A DNA stretch of 64,000 bases from Opisthocomus hoazin (GCF_030867145.1 NC_134418.1:55651682-55715681), one strand, 5' to 3'. Positions 27,219 to 41,839 are shown, counted from the first letter of the stretch. Program-made: numbers and translations. The notes: generated from the sequence alone by a model not told the origin.

Positions 27219-28109
27219 GCCCTTGTAGCAGGATCCTTTGCAGCCATCTATGCATGGTTTATTACCTTCTTATACCGATGGATGAAGAAAAATGAGACTC
27301 TAAAAGCAGTCTGCTTCTGGTAAATATTTAACTACTAGAATCATGCCAACATATTTCTCAGCTTGATTCTCCTTAACTTTACTTCAGCATCATGCTTTCA
27401 TCTTCTCCTATGGCCTGAAGCTGATAGCATATCGTATTTAGCTATGTAAGTGTACTCCCGCTCTGGGATGTGAACAGATCCTACTAACAGATTACGACAG
27501 CATTTAATTTGAGATGAACTTCAGTCACTCCTTTTATCTGTTCAGATAAGGAATCATCTGAATGTTTGTTCTACACTTGTTGCTTTACGAGCTTCAGCTT
27601 CACAGATTAGAAAAACTTGCTCTTTCCTCAACTATTAGCAGAGGGGGAGAATGATTCTTAGTCTCTAAAACTATTCGGAGGAGACTGAGGGGTGGCATTT
27701 CACAGCTGTGGGTCAACTGCTCTCCACTTGGGTGTAGACCACGGCAGGGAAGGGCAAACGTGGAAAAAGTCGTCAGCCAACTCCAGGCCCCAGCAGCTAC
27801 AGGGAAAGGTCAGTAGCAAGCACTGAGCAGCCCCAATTTATTGTACCCTTCTGAGGACACCAGGTAAGTTCCGGCCACTGTTTGTTCCAGACAGAGAGTG
27901 CATGCCCACACCTTCACGCCGCAAAGATCACAGCACTGGGGCGTCTCCATCCCTGGGGACTCTGAAGGAGAGGCTGGAGTTGCAACTATCAGTTCTCCCT
28001 CTTCTTTGCCTCTTTTCTTCTGTCTTGAGCCTGTTAAAATTATAGTAGCCAGCACGTTCAGATCTCCCTAGGAAAGAGTCAGCTGAATCCTGCTCTCCCT
28101 GTCAGCATT

Positions 28110-28151
28110 CAGAACTGAAAGAGCAGCATGCAGAACTGAAAGAGCAGCATG
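28110..28151. repeat. 21-bp perfect tandem duplication
   Basis: The unit CAGAACTGAAAGAGCAGCATG plus its first bases is repeated head to tail: copies at 28,110-28,130 and 28,131-28,151, then a few bases of a third (CAGAA). There is no mismatch between the two copies, so it is probably recent or polymorphic. Confidence 0.95.
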
Positions 28152-31100
28152 CAGAAAAGAACAGACTCCACCTAAAACGCCCAAGATCTGGAGTTACAGG
28201 GTCCCTATCTGTAAATCTATCTGCCAAGAAAATCATGTACATTCACACTGATTAAAATGCTACAAAGGTATCAAATCCAAAGGTCCAATCTGAAGTGCAG
28301 TTCTGGACACATCTGTGGGTCTAGGCAACATTGCAATTTCTTTTTATGTCTTTTAGGTGCCACTGCAATGATAGGGCAAAGCAGCTTTCGTTCATATCTC
28401 TAATTTGCAGCAAAAGCCGCTAGTTAGACCATTTGCATAAGAAGAAATGGTTTTTAATGAGAATTCAGAACATCACTCATTTCTGTAACTCCAGCTCAAC
28501 TGTCACCAGCACCATTAGAATAGTAATGCCAGGACTGCATTCCCAACTCTACCTTCAGATCCATAGCAAGCAGCAGACCTCATTATTATGCCAGCTGTTT
28601 CACTTCTGTATTCCACTAAGAATGGAGGACTTGCTCTGCAGGCATTTTATCAGCATGAGTTAAACTTACTTCAGTATTAGTAGCCATAAAACAGACGATT
28701 ACGTTGCATTTGGCAGTGGGCAAGAGAAAACAGCTTTCAGTTTGGCCTCTGTCCTTTCTACAAAGCAGAGCTCAGCATCCCATGGTGCTGGTGCAAAAAG
28801 ATGGAAAAAGAAGACCATGCTGCCTCACAGGGCTGGCATCCCAGTGTGTTGAGAGTCATCAGCCTCCAGCTCCCAGCTCCCATGGAGCTCTACACTGAAC
28901 AGAAACCAAGAGGCAAGATATTGCCAATTAACTGGCTGGCAGCATCTCGCTGCTTTGAGAGACAGCACCTCTGGCTTCCACTGAGTACCTATCAGCATGC
29001 TTAACCTCTGCCTTAGCAAAGAAAATGGCAATTTGACATGTTATCCTAGACAAGCTATTCACCTTGATTCACAGCATCACTGGATAGATGTGATTAGTGT
29101 CCAGCTGACAATACTTGATTTAGCTCTCACCTCACTATACTTCAGATCTTAAAGATGGAGTTACATATTTTAAAAATGCTTTCACATTAGCTCTGCTAAG
29201 GCATTGTCAACATTAGAAGGAGCTTACTGATATTGCTATCATCAAGAAAGACACAGGATATATATATGGGAGTCCTTTAGCTACTACTGGCTCTGAAGTG
29301 TCTAATTAAAAAAAAATCCACGCAACTTCTCTTCCCCATCAATTATCAAAGCTATCAGCTGCAATACAGAAAATGATCAATAAACAGTAAAACCTAGTGG
29401 CAGTTACATAGCTAGACACTGAGAATTTCCCTGTATGTTTATCAGAGCATCACTCCCCATACTCGTTCATATTTCTTATAATTTTACATATCCTACCCCA
29501 AATTAAATGTGTAAGTATATTAATATTATGGTAGCATGCTATTCTAAGTATTTTGAGCCTAGAATTTTCAAAGTAAACAGAAAACAGCTGACTAATAAAT
29601 GCTATAAGTTACACTCAAAAACTGCAGTTACAAATACTATGTCTCCTGTTTATGAGAATTTTAAAGCATCCACAGAAAAGATTATGCCACTCCTACAGAG
29701 AAACAGATTTGTGGTACAGTTATAGAAGTATAGAAGCATCTCATGTATGCAAGACAGGTAAATAATTACAGTGATTCTTTTTCCTTGGAAGATCTTATAC
29801 TAGGATTAACACCTGTTCCTTGGATCTCACCGGCCCTAGGACTTTGGCTAGAAAATCCCTGCTGGTTACAGGTTTCAAAAGGCAGAATTCCTACCGCAGT
29901 AGTCGTCCTTTGACTGGTATGTCTTTCTCAATTTGAGCAGTTTGTAAATTCCACTAGCAAAACAATGTCTGCTCAAGCTACTTTGTGTTAAATACTGCTA
30001 GTACAGATTAACTGACCCCTTATGCAGGAGAGGCTGAACACTAAAGCTGAAAGCTTTTTTAGCTTTTGAATGAGATCAAAAAATACTTTGATAGAAAATA
30101 CCTGAAACATTCTCAAGGCAATAATCAGAATTCATTCGGAAAATCATTTTGATGCTGAAACTCATTCCCTGCTGAAACAACACCCTTCACATTCAGTCAA
30201 GTCACTCTAACTCAGGTCAATACTGCTGACCAAGTTAAAAAAAAAAATCAAAAAAGTCCAATCTCAGATAGCAAAACATATCCATCAGTATCCATCAGCT
30301 ACTCATAGACATCCACATGCTCCAAATCCTTGCGCTGTTTTTCTCAGATCTTCTGTAATTGCTTGTCTACATATAAGAATCTCAATTTTCATAAAATAAT
30401 GTTATCCTCTTGCCTGTGAAAGAGCTCAAAAAACCCCAAAACTATTCAAATCCATCTCAAAGGCTCAAATCCCCATGAAAATTAAGTACACAGAACAATA
30501 ATATTTTGTTTAGAAAATAAGTGCCTAATGTTTCTGAGAAGTTATGACATGAAAAAAAATACACACACAAAATATTTAAGGACTGCTTGCTGTCAAGTGA
30601 CTCAACGTGGACACAGAGGACATTGCTAGAAATACAGAAGGAAAAAGTCCTCTGTACCCTGTAACGTACTTTGGTTAAGGAAATTTTTTGTTTTGTGTTA
30701 CCTTCTGAATTCGACACTCATACAAAAAGCTGCATCCTGAAGCAAGCGCCTGAAACAAGCTCTGGCACCGCTGCTCTCTTCCCAGCCTCGTGAGAAGGTG
30801 CACGCTAGATGCACACTACACAACACAGAAGGGCTCTCTGGTCCCAGTGCACCCACACACTAAGCAGCTACGTGCTGCTTCCAGGAGCCCCGCGAGCCTC
30901 TCCGTATGGACGGTGTTTCTGGATATAGCAGCCCACTCAGAACGAGCCGCAGTGAAAAGCATAATCATGCTCACAGAGCCCAATCTGCATCCAAGACCAC
31001 CTGCAATATGAAATGCAGATACCCAGGACTAACAACTCGGCACCCTCCTCACCGAAATGGAGAAAGTGGGATCAGCCATGCTCTCAGACTGTTGCTTTGT

Positions 31101-32338
31101 GGTGAAGAAAGACAGTAGGAGTTGAGCTCAGTTCCCCACAAATACACAGGAAAAGGATTCTTGTAAATCTTTCTCATGTTATAAAACTTGCATCATCTTG
31201 AGAAAACTGCACTTTGGAGAAGCTGCAGTAGCCTATAACAAACACCTCTAGGACTCAAGAAAAGCTTTCCTGGAGGGCAAAACTGTGTCCGAATTTTTTC
31301 AGTGATGGCTAATTAAAAATCCAGGAAATTAGAAAAAAACACCTGATTAACAGTAAGTGAGCAATACAGACTCATAACCATATGTGCAATGTGCCACCCT
31401 GGAAGAAAGTACAAGGAAAAATACAATCACAATCTCTTTCACACCACCGTATTTTGCTGCAATATGTTTCTCCAGTGTGCCGGTTCCAAAAGTGAGGATT
31501 TGATATAGATTAATAAACATACAGAAAAACCTCTTTCCTTGTTTTTGGCTACACAGAGTACAAAGAGACTGATCAGTCTCTGTAGGTCGTTTCCTCCATA
31601 TCTTTATATTGCTTTCACTCTCAGAATGACATCATTGAAGTTCATCTAAATACCTAGCATCCTCCATATTTACCTGTTGCAGCTGAAGTCTCTGAAGCAA
31701 CATACAAACTACTGAAATTTACACAGAAGCATTAATTCACACTATGAAACAGTAACTTAAACAAAAAGGGATAGCCTGAATAGTTCTGCATCGATGAGGG
31801 GATATAACTAACACCGAGTGCATGTTCCACCAGGCAGAGCATGCTACAACAAACCAGTAACAACGTGGACAAACCTCTCACAAAATATTGATAGTTTGGG
31901 CTAAGCAAAATAGCTCATCAATTCTGTTCTTTCACCATGCCTTTGAATAAACATTGCTGTTCAACATTTCCCTCCTGTTGAATATGTCCTGTTGGGGTTC
32001 AACTGTATTTTTCTGTAGTCACACATCATTTTTTTCCACTTTCATCAATGTGGGGGACACGGACAGAGCATGAAAGCAGGGAACAAAACAAGTCTCTCCA
32101 ACTACAGCTTCCCCCCCAAGTGGATCCCCCGAGAACGCTGCAAACAGCGTCACCACCCCATACCGGCTGTGAACACCGCACTGAGCAGCCGACCCTCACC
32201 GCTCCACAGGGCTTCAGCTGTGGCTCTGTGACCTCTCCAGCGGAAGTGCCGGAGCTGGACACAGTCTGAGGGCCAGCTGCACTGGGCTGGGCTACGTGGG
32301 GTGCCAGCAACACTGAGAGGGATAAACTGGGTGGAACA

Positions 32339-32386
32339 TAATAAACGACACACACCGTGGAATAATAAACGACACACACCGTGGAA
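32339..32386. repeat. 24-bp perfect tandem duplication
   Basis: Two identical 24-bp units (32,339-32,362 and 32,363-32,386) contain AATAAACGACACACACCG. Each unit carries an AATAAA hexamer on the plus strand. The duplication sits at the edge of a locally GC-rich block, 32,040-32,420. Confidence 0.95.
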
Positions 32387-35300
32387 TGTCTAGCGGCAGC
32401 AAGGGAGCCCCTCTGACACCAGCAACCACCTGATTTAAATATAATGTGTGGCCTGCCATCCCAGTTTCAAGCTTAGCTACAAACAAAATAAAAAAGCTGC
32501 AGAGAAGATGGTTCCCCTGTCAGCTCCAGGCCTAGGAATAGCTCCTGGCTGACTATTTTTTATGATGGCCGCTCCCAGAACTTTGTATTGCTTGTGCATA
32601 TGGAGTATTTCAAATTTGTGTCAAGGAAATACATAATTTTTCTCTTGCGTGCTTGCAGGTAAGATTAGCCTGTGTCACCAAAGCATGCACTGACCTGTGA
32701 ACCAGCACACTGCTGCTGGCTTCTTCTAGTGGATCTCTCTGGTCTGGCTGCTGCCACGAGGTGCTGTGTATTTTTCGTAAAGCTCAAATCCTTGAGTCAT
32801 GGGATTACAGAACAGTCTGACCCATCACTGCAGAGTGTCATCCAACACCTAGAAACTATCAGGAACGCCACAAAGGCCATCAGCAGTATCTAAGGGCTTG
32901 AATTCTAAATGTTATGTGACATTCAAAATTACTAGCAGCATCTGAATAACCAACTCAGCATCTTTGTTCAAGTCTGTTAATAACTTTTGATAGCATCTAC
33001 CTTATTAGGTATCTTTATGCAGTTACTTCTTGCATTAGTTACGAATATTCATAACTTGCATAAAAGCTTTGGTAATACGTCAAGAAAACTATTAACTACT
33101 GAGAGTTAATGCCAAGTAAGAGAAGATGTGCTGTAATTGTTAGCAGTAGAGTGCACAGTTATAAGCTCTTACTTCCCAACAACCCAAAACTATATTTATA
33201 TTTGAACGCCTGTGAGACTCCAGGTTTCATCAGCTGGCTCAGGGGAATCCCCGAAGACAGTTACATCCCTGTTCACGGGAAAAGTAACACGGCCATTGCA
33301 GAAGGAAAGGTAACCAGCTCACAAAGAAACAAGCTACAGTATGTGCAGCATTATGAAATGTTGACGAACAGCACCAGTATGATGGTGTGCCCAGATTAAA
33401 GTCATATCAGGGCGTGATCTGTAACAAAATGCACTCACTTTACACTTCCACTGCCATGAAGAACAGCCTGGGGTCGATACTCCCAAGGAGCACGCACGGT
33501 TTAACAGCTGTAATTCAGTTTTACAGCCTGGGTTATTTGATGTCTCTTTAAATTACTCCAGCTCAGTCACATTTCCAGTGTGCTTGCAGTCACAGACCAC
33601 TGCAAGACTAAGCCTCAAACTTCAGCCTTCAACCTGCGATCTAAGCACGCCTGATTTTATTATACCAGAAAGGCTACAAACACTGAATACACAACTTTGG
33701 CTTCTGACTAAAGCACAAGGACCTAAATATGAACTGTAGTTTCACACCCTATAGCATGTCAAACTTTATGGCTTCAGATAAATAATGTTATTTAAAATTA
33801 CTACAATAAAGAATACTGGAGCATGCTCTCACAATCAATAGATTAAAGTGAGAAAAAATTGGTAGAAAACTCCGTGCAGAAATTTCAATGCCTGCACATT
33901 AAATTGGGACTGGCTCCAGCTCTGCAAAAAACAGTGTTACCTGCCTTACAAGAAACCGCATGTGACTGCAAACCATTACAGCTCACTGAGAAACCATACC
34001 AGTCAGAATCGACTGCAAGATAAAAGATACTGCTGTGGTGCCAATGCCTGGGAATCAATTCTAGCAGGAATCTTGTCTCAAGATTCTTATTAGACTTTTC
34101 TTGTTTTAAATGAGTTGCAACTCACTCTGCAGCAGGTCATATTCCAAGTCAACCAAGGGCAAAACCTCAGCAATCCCGCATCGTGAACCTTCATGGTCTC
34201 CTTGTGCTGCACCTACAGCAAGGCTTACGCTTTGGGATATTACAGGGAACACACTATGGCTTCAAAAACTTTTCCAAACCAACAAGCAAACGGCCGAAAG
34301 GTGTGCCACAAACACAAATAACCTGATACCTGAATAGTTCGGAGCTTATTTAAAAGTAACCGTTGGGAAGGCGCTAACAAGAATCCAGGGTATCACCAGC
34401 AGCATGTAAGATTAAAAGGGAGCGTGTACACTAAAAGCAAAGTCCCATCTAACACAGAGACAGTGTAGGGTTGAATCATGGTATTTGGTTACTGAGCACA
34501 AGAGCTCCTCATGAAGGAGCTACAAGGACTTGATTCCATTTTCCTGTTTGAACATAATTCAGGACCATTCAGCAGTCAAATCAAAACAGAGGAAGGCAGA
34601 AGAGACACACTCACCCTCTCGACTCTGGCAGCAGAAGAAAACAGACTGCTCAATATCACTAATTGCTGTGTCTCCATTCCCTCCCTCCCCAAATATAACA
34701 GACTTCCTGCCTTCAGTTAAAAATACTAGCATAAGTAGCCCTTTGAAAAATCAGTATTATTTACAGAGCTGGGAAATTCCTCTGGGTCAATTCACGAGCT
34801 CAGCGTAAACTTTGAAAACTGTTGCTGTCCTTTACGAAGCTGCTGATTTGTTAACAACTTCCTGGTAGTTTTATGCGGAATTTTAAAATCCCGAAAACTG
34901 GGGAAGGGGCGGTAAATTGAAGCTGATCCACTGACAAGCTAAGATCAGCTCCTAACCTTGCCATTTCACAGGTATCCATTCTGCTTAAAACACGTACGAT
35001 ATACAAACAAGATACACAGCTCTTACGTGTACAGTTGTGAGAGATGACTGACTGGCTTTAAGTTTCAATTATTTTATCTACACTAACAGCATCTTGTATT
35101 TACCTGAGCCACTGATCAAGGTCCTTGACCTCCAGCACTGAGTGGATTCAGAATTGCTAGCCTTGGGAACAGCATTCAAGACAGCAAGATCATAACTTCA
35201 GCTTCTCACACAGTATTTTATTACAGATTTATTTCTTCTACTGACCTTATATTTTTGTATTGTTTTCATTTCACTGTTTGCGAACACTTCTTTCAGTTTC

Positions 35301-35499
35301 TCATCGTCTAGGGCAAGGCAGAGACAGTGTCTGCAGAAGAGGAAGCTGAACTACTTTGTGGTTATGCAGTGGGTTTGCCATCTTCTCTAATGCTTTTAGA
35401 CAGTTTAATCCATCTTAATTTATTGCAGTTAACTTAAAACTGGTTATTTGCTAACATACTTATTCAGCCGCATACCCCAGGCTAGCCAACATCTCTGGC

Positions 35500-35720
35500 C
35501 CACTGCAGCACCCAGCCCCTACCTAGCTCAGCCTGGCGACCAGCCCACGGCTCCACCAACCCTCCCAGCCGCAAACCCATGCTGGTGCTGGGTCTGCTCC
35601 TCGGGCCAAGCCCTGCCATGACCGTGCCTCCAGAGGGACGCCAGCCTAGAGCGGCCCGGCAAGGAGCAGCTGCGGCCACGGAGGAGCGTAGATGCTGCTG
35701 CGTCTCAGGGGCCCGGCACC
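35500..35720. other. CpG-rich islet inside the putative MCUB intron 1
   Basis: Roughly 220 bp is clearly GC-rich, with about a dozen CpG dinucleotides, surrounded by AT-rich sequence with very few. It does not resemble the CR1 or LTR copies. Open frames across it, such as 35,482-35,679 minus, show no family I recognise. It could be an enhancer, an internal promoter or an old GC-rich repeat; the sequence alone does not decide. Confidence 0.45.
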
Positions 35721-37908
35721 TTCATACTTCTATTTAGAACAAACACATAGAGGTGAGAGATATGTTTTATAAGAAAAGTTATTCTTCCCCAAATAGCACG
35801 ACGGGATATTTTCACAGCTGTGCTGTCATAGGCAGAGAGAGGCTGGTTCAAAAAGCAAGTACTGAATATACATAACAAAGAGTTTGCATGAGAAGGTACA
35901 GAGAAGGTCAGGTCAGGCCCTAGGAAAAAAGAAAGCTCAAACAAAACCGTAGGAACATTGTTCTGTGAACAGTATGGCCTAAGCACTGCGGGTACAACAG
36001 GCAACTCCACTGTACATGGAGAGCACTCATATTTTACCCACCATGTCACTCTGACCACAGAGATGTCCTCATGATACATTAAGTTTGATTTGCCAGGAGA
36101 AAGAGCAATGTCATTTTTCCTCCACTCTGGCAAACATACAAGACATTTAAAGATGCTTTTGTGATCTCTAAATCAACTTCATGGTCTCTTACTATACTTT
36201 TAAGTACCAGTGGGGAGATACTGGGAAAATGAAATCACTGCCTACTTTGCAGATGAACAAAACATTTCTTAGAAGACAACAATTTATTTCTCTCCATCTG
36301 ACTAGAATGTGAAGACTGTAGTAATTTTGATCTAAAATGACCACACAGTAAATGTGAAGATAATTGCTTCAAATTATCTACCTGATGTAAAAAAAAAAAA
36401 CAGTAAATGATATCTTGCCTGTATATAATGTACTCAATTTTTCTGTCCTGTTGAAGATGCACTGCCTGTGCTCATCACGACAAATGCAGCTTTTAAAAGG
36501 TATAGATTTCCCATTTTCACAGTAAACACCTTTTTTCCATTTCAGTCTGAGGTCATATGAACGATTCCTCACCAGTACGGAGAGGTTGTGCTCGCCAGTC
36601 AGCATCACACAAGTGCGAAGTTATTTGTCAGTCCACGCACTGACCGCCGACACCTGACAGTTCCGCACGGAGAGCGCAGCGGGCCACTTACCCCCTTGGA
36701 TGAAGGAGAATTAGTTCACGGACTACAAAAGTCACCATCTTCAGTAGGCAGGCAGCCAACCAATGTCCATTTTCAACTTCTACTCCCTTCTTCAGCTGTT
36801 TTGTTACAGTAAATAGAGCCATTCTAACACGAGGGATTTATTTTGCTAGGGAGGGACCTGACCTTCACAGTCCAGGTCTGCACCTTCCCAACACTGGGGG
36901 AACCCAGACTTTGGGCCACGCATTCCTCATAAGCCATCCACCCTCACCATGATGATGCCATAGGTCCCTCATACGCTGTATCACCTACGAATGGGTGTAC
37001 AGCAGTACTTCTACAGACCAAGCCACTCTACACATATGGCAGGAATTGAAGAGCAGCCTGCCCAGCAAACACAAAGTATATTGGGGACAGCACGTAAGAA
37101 TACCTGCACTGGATGCAACTTCAAGATGATCCAGGACTGATGCATCAGCTGAGGATGGAAAAAGTCACAGAAAATAACTTGCAGGCCTAAAAACTGCCCT
37201 CTTCCTAGCTTCCCTATGCAAGCTCGTAGAACAAATAGCTTAATTTGTTTGTTGGGCTCCTGAGATTAGCTTGGGATACCAGAAATGACACAGTGAGCAG
37301 CCGTAAAAGTAGCAGAAGTGACGTTATAGAAAGCCACCTCTTCCCCACATAGACCTAATCACCAAGTTATTACTCAGCATTTGACAGCAAGACAGAGGAC
37401 ATGGCAGCATCAGAGAGAACCTGTCTCTCCCTTCCATCTTTCTGGAAAAGGGCAAAAGAGAAAAGAAGCCAACCCAGAGCAAGAGCTGGTGTCACATGCC
37501 CTTACCAGACACTTAGTTAACAGCATATTGTAACGAGGCCCAGAAGTGACTGTGAAACACCTCTGGGCTGAGAATGGCTTACTGCCTTCTCACCTGCCTG
37601 GAGGAACCTCTCCCCTCACCACCAAACAGCCCAATGAGAAATTCCCCTCTGCTGCTGTCTTGCGAGTATGCCATCAGGGTGAAGATGATACTAGAGAAAG
37701 CAAGCCTAGCTCAAGCTCAGCTATTCCATTCGTTTTCCTTCAGCTCATTTCCCCTCAAGGGGAAGAGGGGAATAAAGCTTTTAATGTTTAACTACATGTT
37801 GAGAACCGGTGTACTGTTTGCTTCCTTTCTGATGCCAAAAATCTTAATGTGTAAGAAGGACTTCAGAAGGTGAAGTCCTCACCACGAGAAAACAAAAAAC
37901 AACCAGCC

Positions 37909-37924
37909 AAAAAAAAAAAAAAAA
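37909..37924. repeat. Poly(A) tract
   Basis: A run of 16 A residues with no recognisable element next to it. Confidence 0.9.
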
Positions 37925-39906
37925 TTCACACAAACACCAATGACATGCACCTACCGGCGCTTACTCAGAGTAGGCAAAAAAGCATCCTAATATTCTATGC
38001 AAGGAGAGCTGATTTGATCTACACATCCCAATCTGCTGCTTTCCTGTCATCTCCCCTGTTGGAAAAAACCACAATTTTGGGAAGTCACACTGTTTATGCT
38101 AGTTTCAAACACTGAGTGAGGCTGGTTATGAGAAGTTTCTTAAACCTCTAAGGATATGAGTGTTTTGCAGGTAATTATATATGCACATACAAAAGTATCT
38201 CACAACCCACAGAGTTGCTAAAGAATCTGGACCAGAGAGAGAAGATACAGAAGAGCAGTATATGAGAGTATGCGTAGAAGTACACTGGATGATGAATTTC
38301 TGTGCTATGTATCACATCTCTCTCCAAAAGTGCATTTATCAGAGAAAACATAGCCATCTCCCAGCTGCCAGATGAGAACAGACAACAGCAAAGGACTAGC
38401 AGCCATTCCCAGTGCCATCCTGCTACTCTGACACAGCATCAACGGCAAATAAATGAACTTGCTGAGACAGGCACATTTCCTACAGCAAGTGTCAACGATG
38501 GTCTAAATGGCTTTTTTAAGGTATTTATAAATTAGTACTTCTAAGAGTGAACAGTACTTCCACAAACAAATAGTTTAGTGGGTTGTATGTTTTTGTTGAC
38601 ATACGCCAGTATAAGCACCAGGCTTCTGTTTAGAAAACAAGGCTTGTATCAACAAGCTAACTTTTGTTGTGCAAGGCTTTCAAAGGGAAGGAAAGATGGG
38701 GTGAAAACAGGCCCAGCGGCCACAAATTACTCCCAGTTCTTGGCTCCAATTAGATCTGAACTTCCACAGGGCCTGAGTAGGCTGAAAATGCAAAGCGGGA
38801 ACTTAAATGGCATTTATGTGAAACATTCAGCTGCACAAGACATTCAAAGATAATTCACCTCTCTGTAGCTGCCTAGGATGTCCTGACGTTGCTGCTTTGA
38901 CAGAGCATCTTGGAAATCCCAACAGCAGAGTATGTGCAAAAGAGGAAGGGGCAGAATTAAAAACTCCAATGAAAAAAACACATTTCAAATTATCCTGTGG
39001 CTGTTTGGACGCATTTAGATCCTCGCTTATAAGACTGTACAAAACTGGAAGACAAACTGGATAGATATAATGCTGGGAGCATTATGGTAATTTCGGAGTA
39101 AGAAGAATAACTATAAAAACTAAGAGGAAGGACAGACAAAAAGTTCAAGCCAGCCTGAGGAACTGGGTAGTCAACAACTTGTCAGCTGAAAGCATTAAAA
39201 GAAACATTTTTGACACATATGGATGACACTGGGAACTGACCAAAAAAATCCTCAAAATAAACCTCTCTCCTCTGCTTTCTGCAGATAAACAAAACCAATG
39301 ACTCTTCTATTGGCTGCAGTTTGCAACTAGGAGGAAAATTCCCCTCAGCAACAAGCATATGCGATATCCTAACCAACGAGGAAAACAAATCTGTAATGTT
39401 TTTCACAGAAGCCTTTGCAATTTGATCTTGCCAGCTTACACATAATCTTTCCCCTGGCCAATGTATTCCAGAGGCACAATTTTAAGAGAACGTTGCACAC
39501 AAAAATGGAATTCATTCTGAATTAATGATGTTAAATAAACTCACCTTTTTTCAAAAATTAAAGTTTCCCCATTTTAGTTCCCTCACTCATACTTGTTCAA
39601 AACAAGCCTTACCTCTTGCAGGAGGTGATGTCACCATTCCAGCTTTTTCATACAGGATAGAAACGGTTTCAGTTACAATGGGGCTGCGCAACTGCAAAGA
39701 AACCTAGTTTTAAGCTAAGGGAAACTGCGTAACCCAGGATTCATTTTCCACAGTTTCCACCCATCCCCAGTGATGTAGGCATGCTGGTACGTATTTCCAT
39801 AGTATGGACTAAACTGGGAATCTCACGTATCTGAATGGCCATAAAAAGCAACACAATTTTAAATCAGTTGGATTTGGCACTACAGAGAAGCTAACTAGGA
39901 CCATCT

Positions 39907-39923
39907 AAAAAAAAAAAAAAAAA
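39907..39923. repeat. Poly(A) tract
   Basis: A run of 17 A residues with no recognisable element next to it. Confidence 0.9.
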
Positions 39924-41563
39924 TTAAATCCAGCCTCTTCAATATTTCCTAACTTAGAAGGTTTACAAATATAAGAAAAAACCCCAGCAATTTTAAGCTT
40001 TGATTCTGTGTGAACACAACTGCTCTCCGTTGCAATATGGTGAGGGGAGCTCTTCCTCGCAGACAGCAGTGTAAGCAGGGCATTTCTCTCACCAAGCGCT
40101 GCAGGAGTTAAAACATGCAAGTGAAGAGGACTCAAAAGAGCTGACAACCTTTAAGTTTCACCACACGCAAAACAACTGCAGCATTACAAATCCGGGACTC
40201 TCGTAAAATGAACTGCACCCCTTTTGGAACAAAATTAGGTGTAATAAGAAAGCCTATTCAAAGAACACAATATAACATGCTTCACTTTGTAAAAGGAAAA
40301 AATCTCACATAACAAAACCCTTCAACTTTACAAAATTAAGAAGAATCTGTACAAGCACTGCTCCAAAGGCAAAGCAGCTAATCACAGCCACCAGAAAAAT
40401 TGTGGACAAGAAGTTTAGACAAATCTAAAAGCAGAGCTGAGAAGCTAACAATTAAAGATACAGCTCTTTCGGACAGCAATCCCTGCTTTTACAGAAAAAA
40501 TTACAGCAAATTAGCCAGTAATGGTCTGTGTGTCCCCACAGCAGTGTATTCATTAGTCTAAAACACAGCACACAAATACACCTCATACTTACACATCTGC
40601 TCATTAATACTTGCATCTCTCGCAGTATGCGATGACCAAGGACACATGCTACAACCCTGCGTGGCCACCCAGGTATCACCTCTAGCTTTCCCACTGGAAA
40701 CCTACAGTCAATGCCCCAGAAGCTGTTTGGGCAAACTGATTCCCATCACCAAACACAGTGCAAAACAAGCTGGAGAACGCGGCCCACGACGGCACCAGAC
40801 AACACCAAGCGCAAAGGCAACAAGCTATCAAGCCCTGCTTTCCTCAGTGCCGCAGAAGCACTCCAGCCTTTCCTTCCAGAGCTAGAGGCAAAATACTTGT
40901 TCACCCAAATGGCAAGCAGCAGAGCTGGCAACACACAACAGCAACAATAACAACAACAAAAAAAGCTAAAACATAAAATACTGCTGAAAAAAAATCAAAT
41001 AACCACGACAGTGTTTGCACCGGACAAGATGTACGTGTTGTGAGGTCCTGCATTGCATTGAAATCTAAAGAGCTAAACTGCAGTAACAATTACAATGTTC
41101 TTTTACTTTCACTAGCTTGAAATTACAGCTACAGGCCATTCATTTAATGTTTACCAGAACAAGTATTTTAACTGCCTGAACTGTTCCGCAGACACAGTCA
41201 AAAAATTGAAAGGTACCCACAGATGAAAACAGGAAGGGTGAAATTGATAAAACACTCTTCATTATCTGTCATGCTAGCAACTCTGTAAAAGAAATAGAAC
41301 TATGGATTGCAGACATAAAAAGCATTTTGTATTAGCTTATTCCAAACATTTCTACTTTAGAAGTAAACAAAATCTTGCATTAAACATTTTTCTAAGTAAG
41401 AGTTTTCTTCAACGTTACTATATCCCTCTCCTTAACCTATTCAGCACAAGAATTTAATTGCTGAGATGTGTCACTGTCGTTTTCCATCCCATGAAGTAAC
41501 AGGGCTGATGACTTTTCTGCTCTTTCTTATAATGGCAGCACTGCCAAAGCAAGAGCTTCTCTT

Positions 41564-41580
41564 CCTCCTCCTCCTCCTCT
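41564..41580. repeat. (CTC)n pyrimidine microsatellite
   Basis: A short CCT/CTC trinucleotide run lies about 260 bp outside the CpG island on its lower-coordinate side. Confidence 0.85.
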
Positions 41581-41839
41581 CCTTTTTGGTGTCTCTTCCT
41601 GAAGCTTTATCAGCTTTCAGTCTCATTTTAGAGCCTTAGAAAAGCACGAAGCTTGTCTGCAAAGCAGTACTCTGGAGAAGTCAGAGGTGGCAAACTGAAT
41701 GTGTAATATCGGTGTGTGCTGACTGACAGTGTAAATGCTCTCAGTGAGGTGCAAGAGGATTAATACCCCGTGTTTGAACCTGAGAAGACTAAGGAGGCTA
41801 AGTCAATAATTATCTCAAATTCCCTTCTCAAACGTCCTC

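Larger units (their letters stand above)
27219..41839. other. No coding exon seen; probably MCUB intron 1
   Basis: The stretch holds the two tandem duplications (28,110 and 32,339), the GC-rich block at 32,040-32,420, the CpG islet near 35.5 kb, two poly(A) tracts and the CTC run. The rest is unique AT-rich DNA. I looked for the conserved uniporter segments RCQF and LTWW...WDIMEP on the minus strand and found neither. Confidence 0.6.

Noticed and set aside
35705-36133. A 142-codon minus-strand frame containing TWWV, briefly reminiscent of the LTWW motif of the calcium uniporter family
   Set aside because: The resemblance stops after four residues. The WDIMEP pore motif and flanking helices are absent, so it is a chance match.
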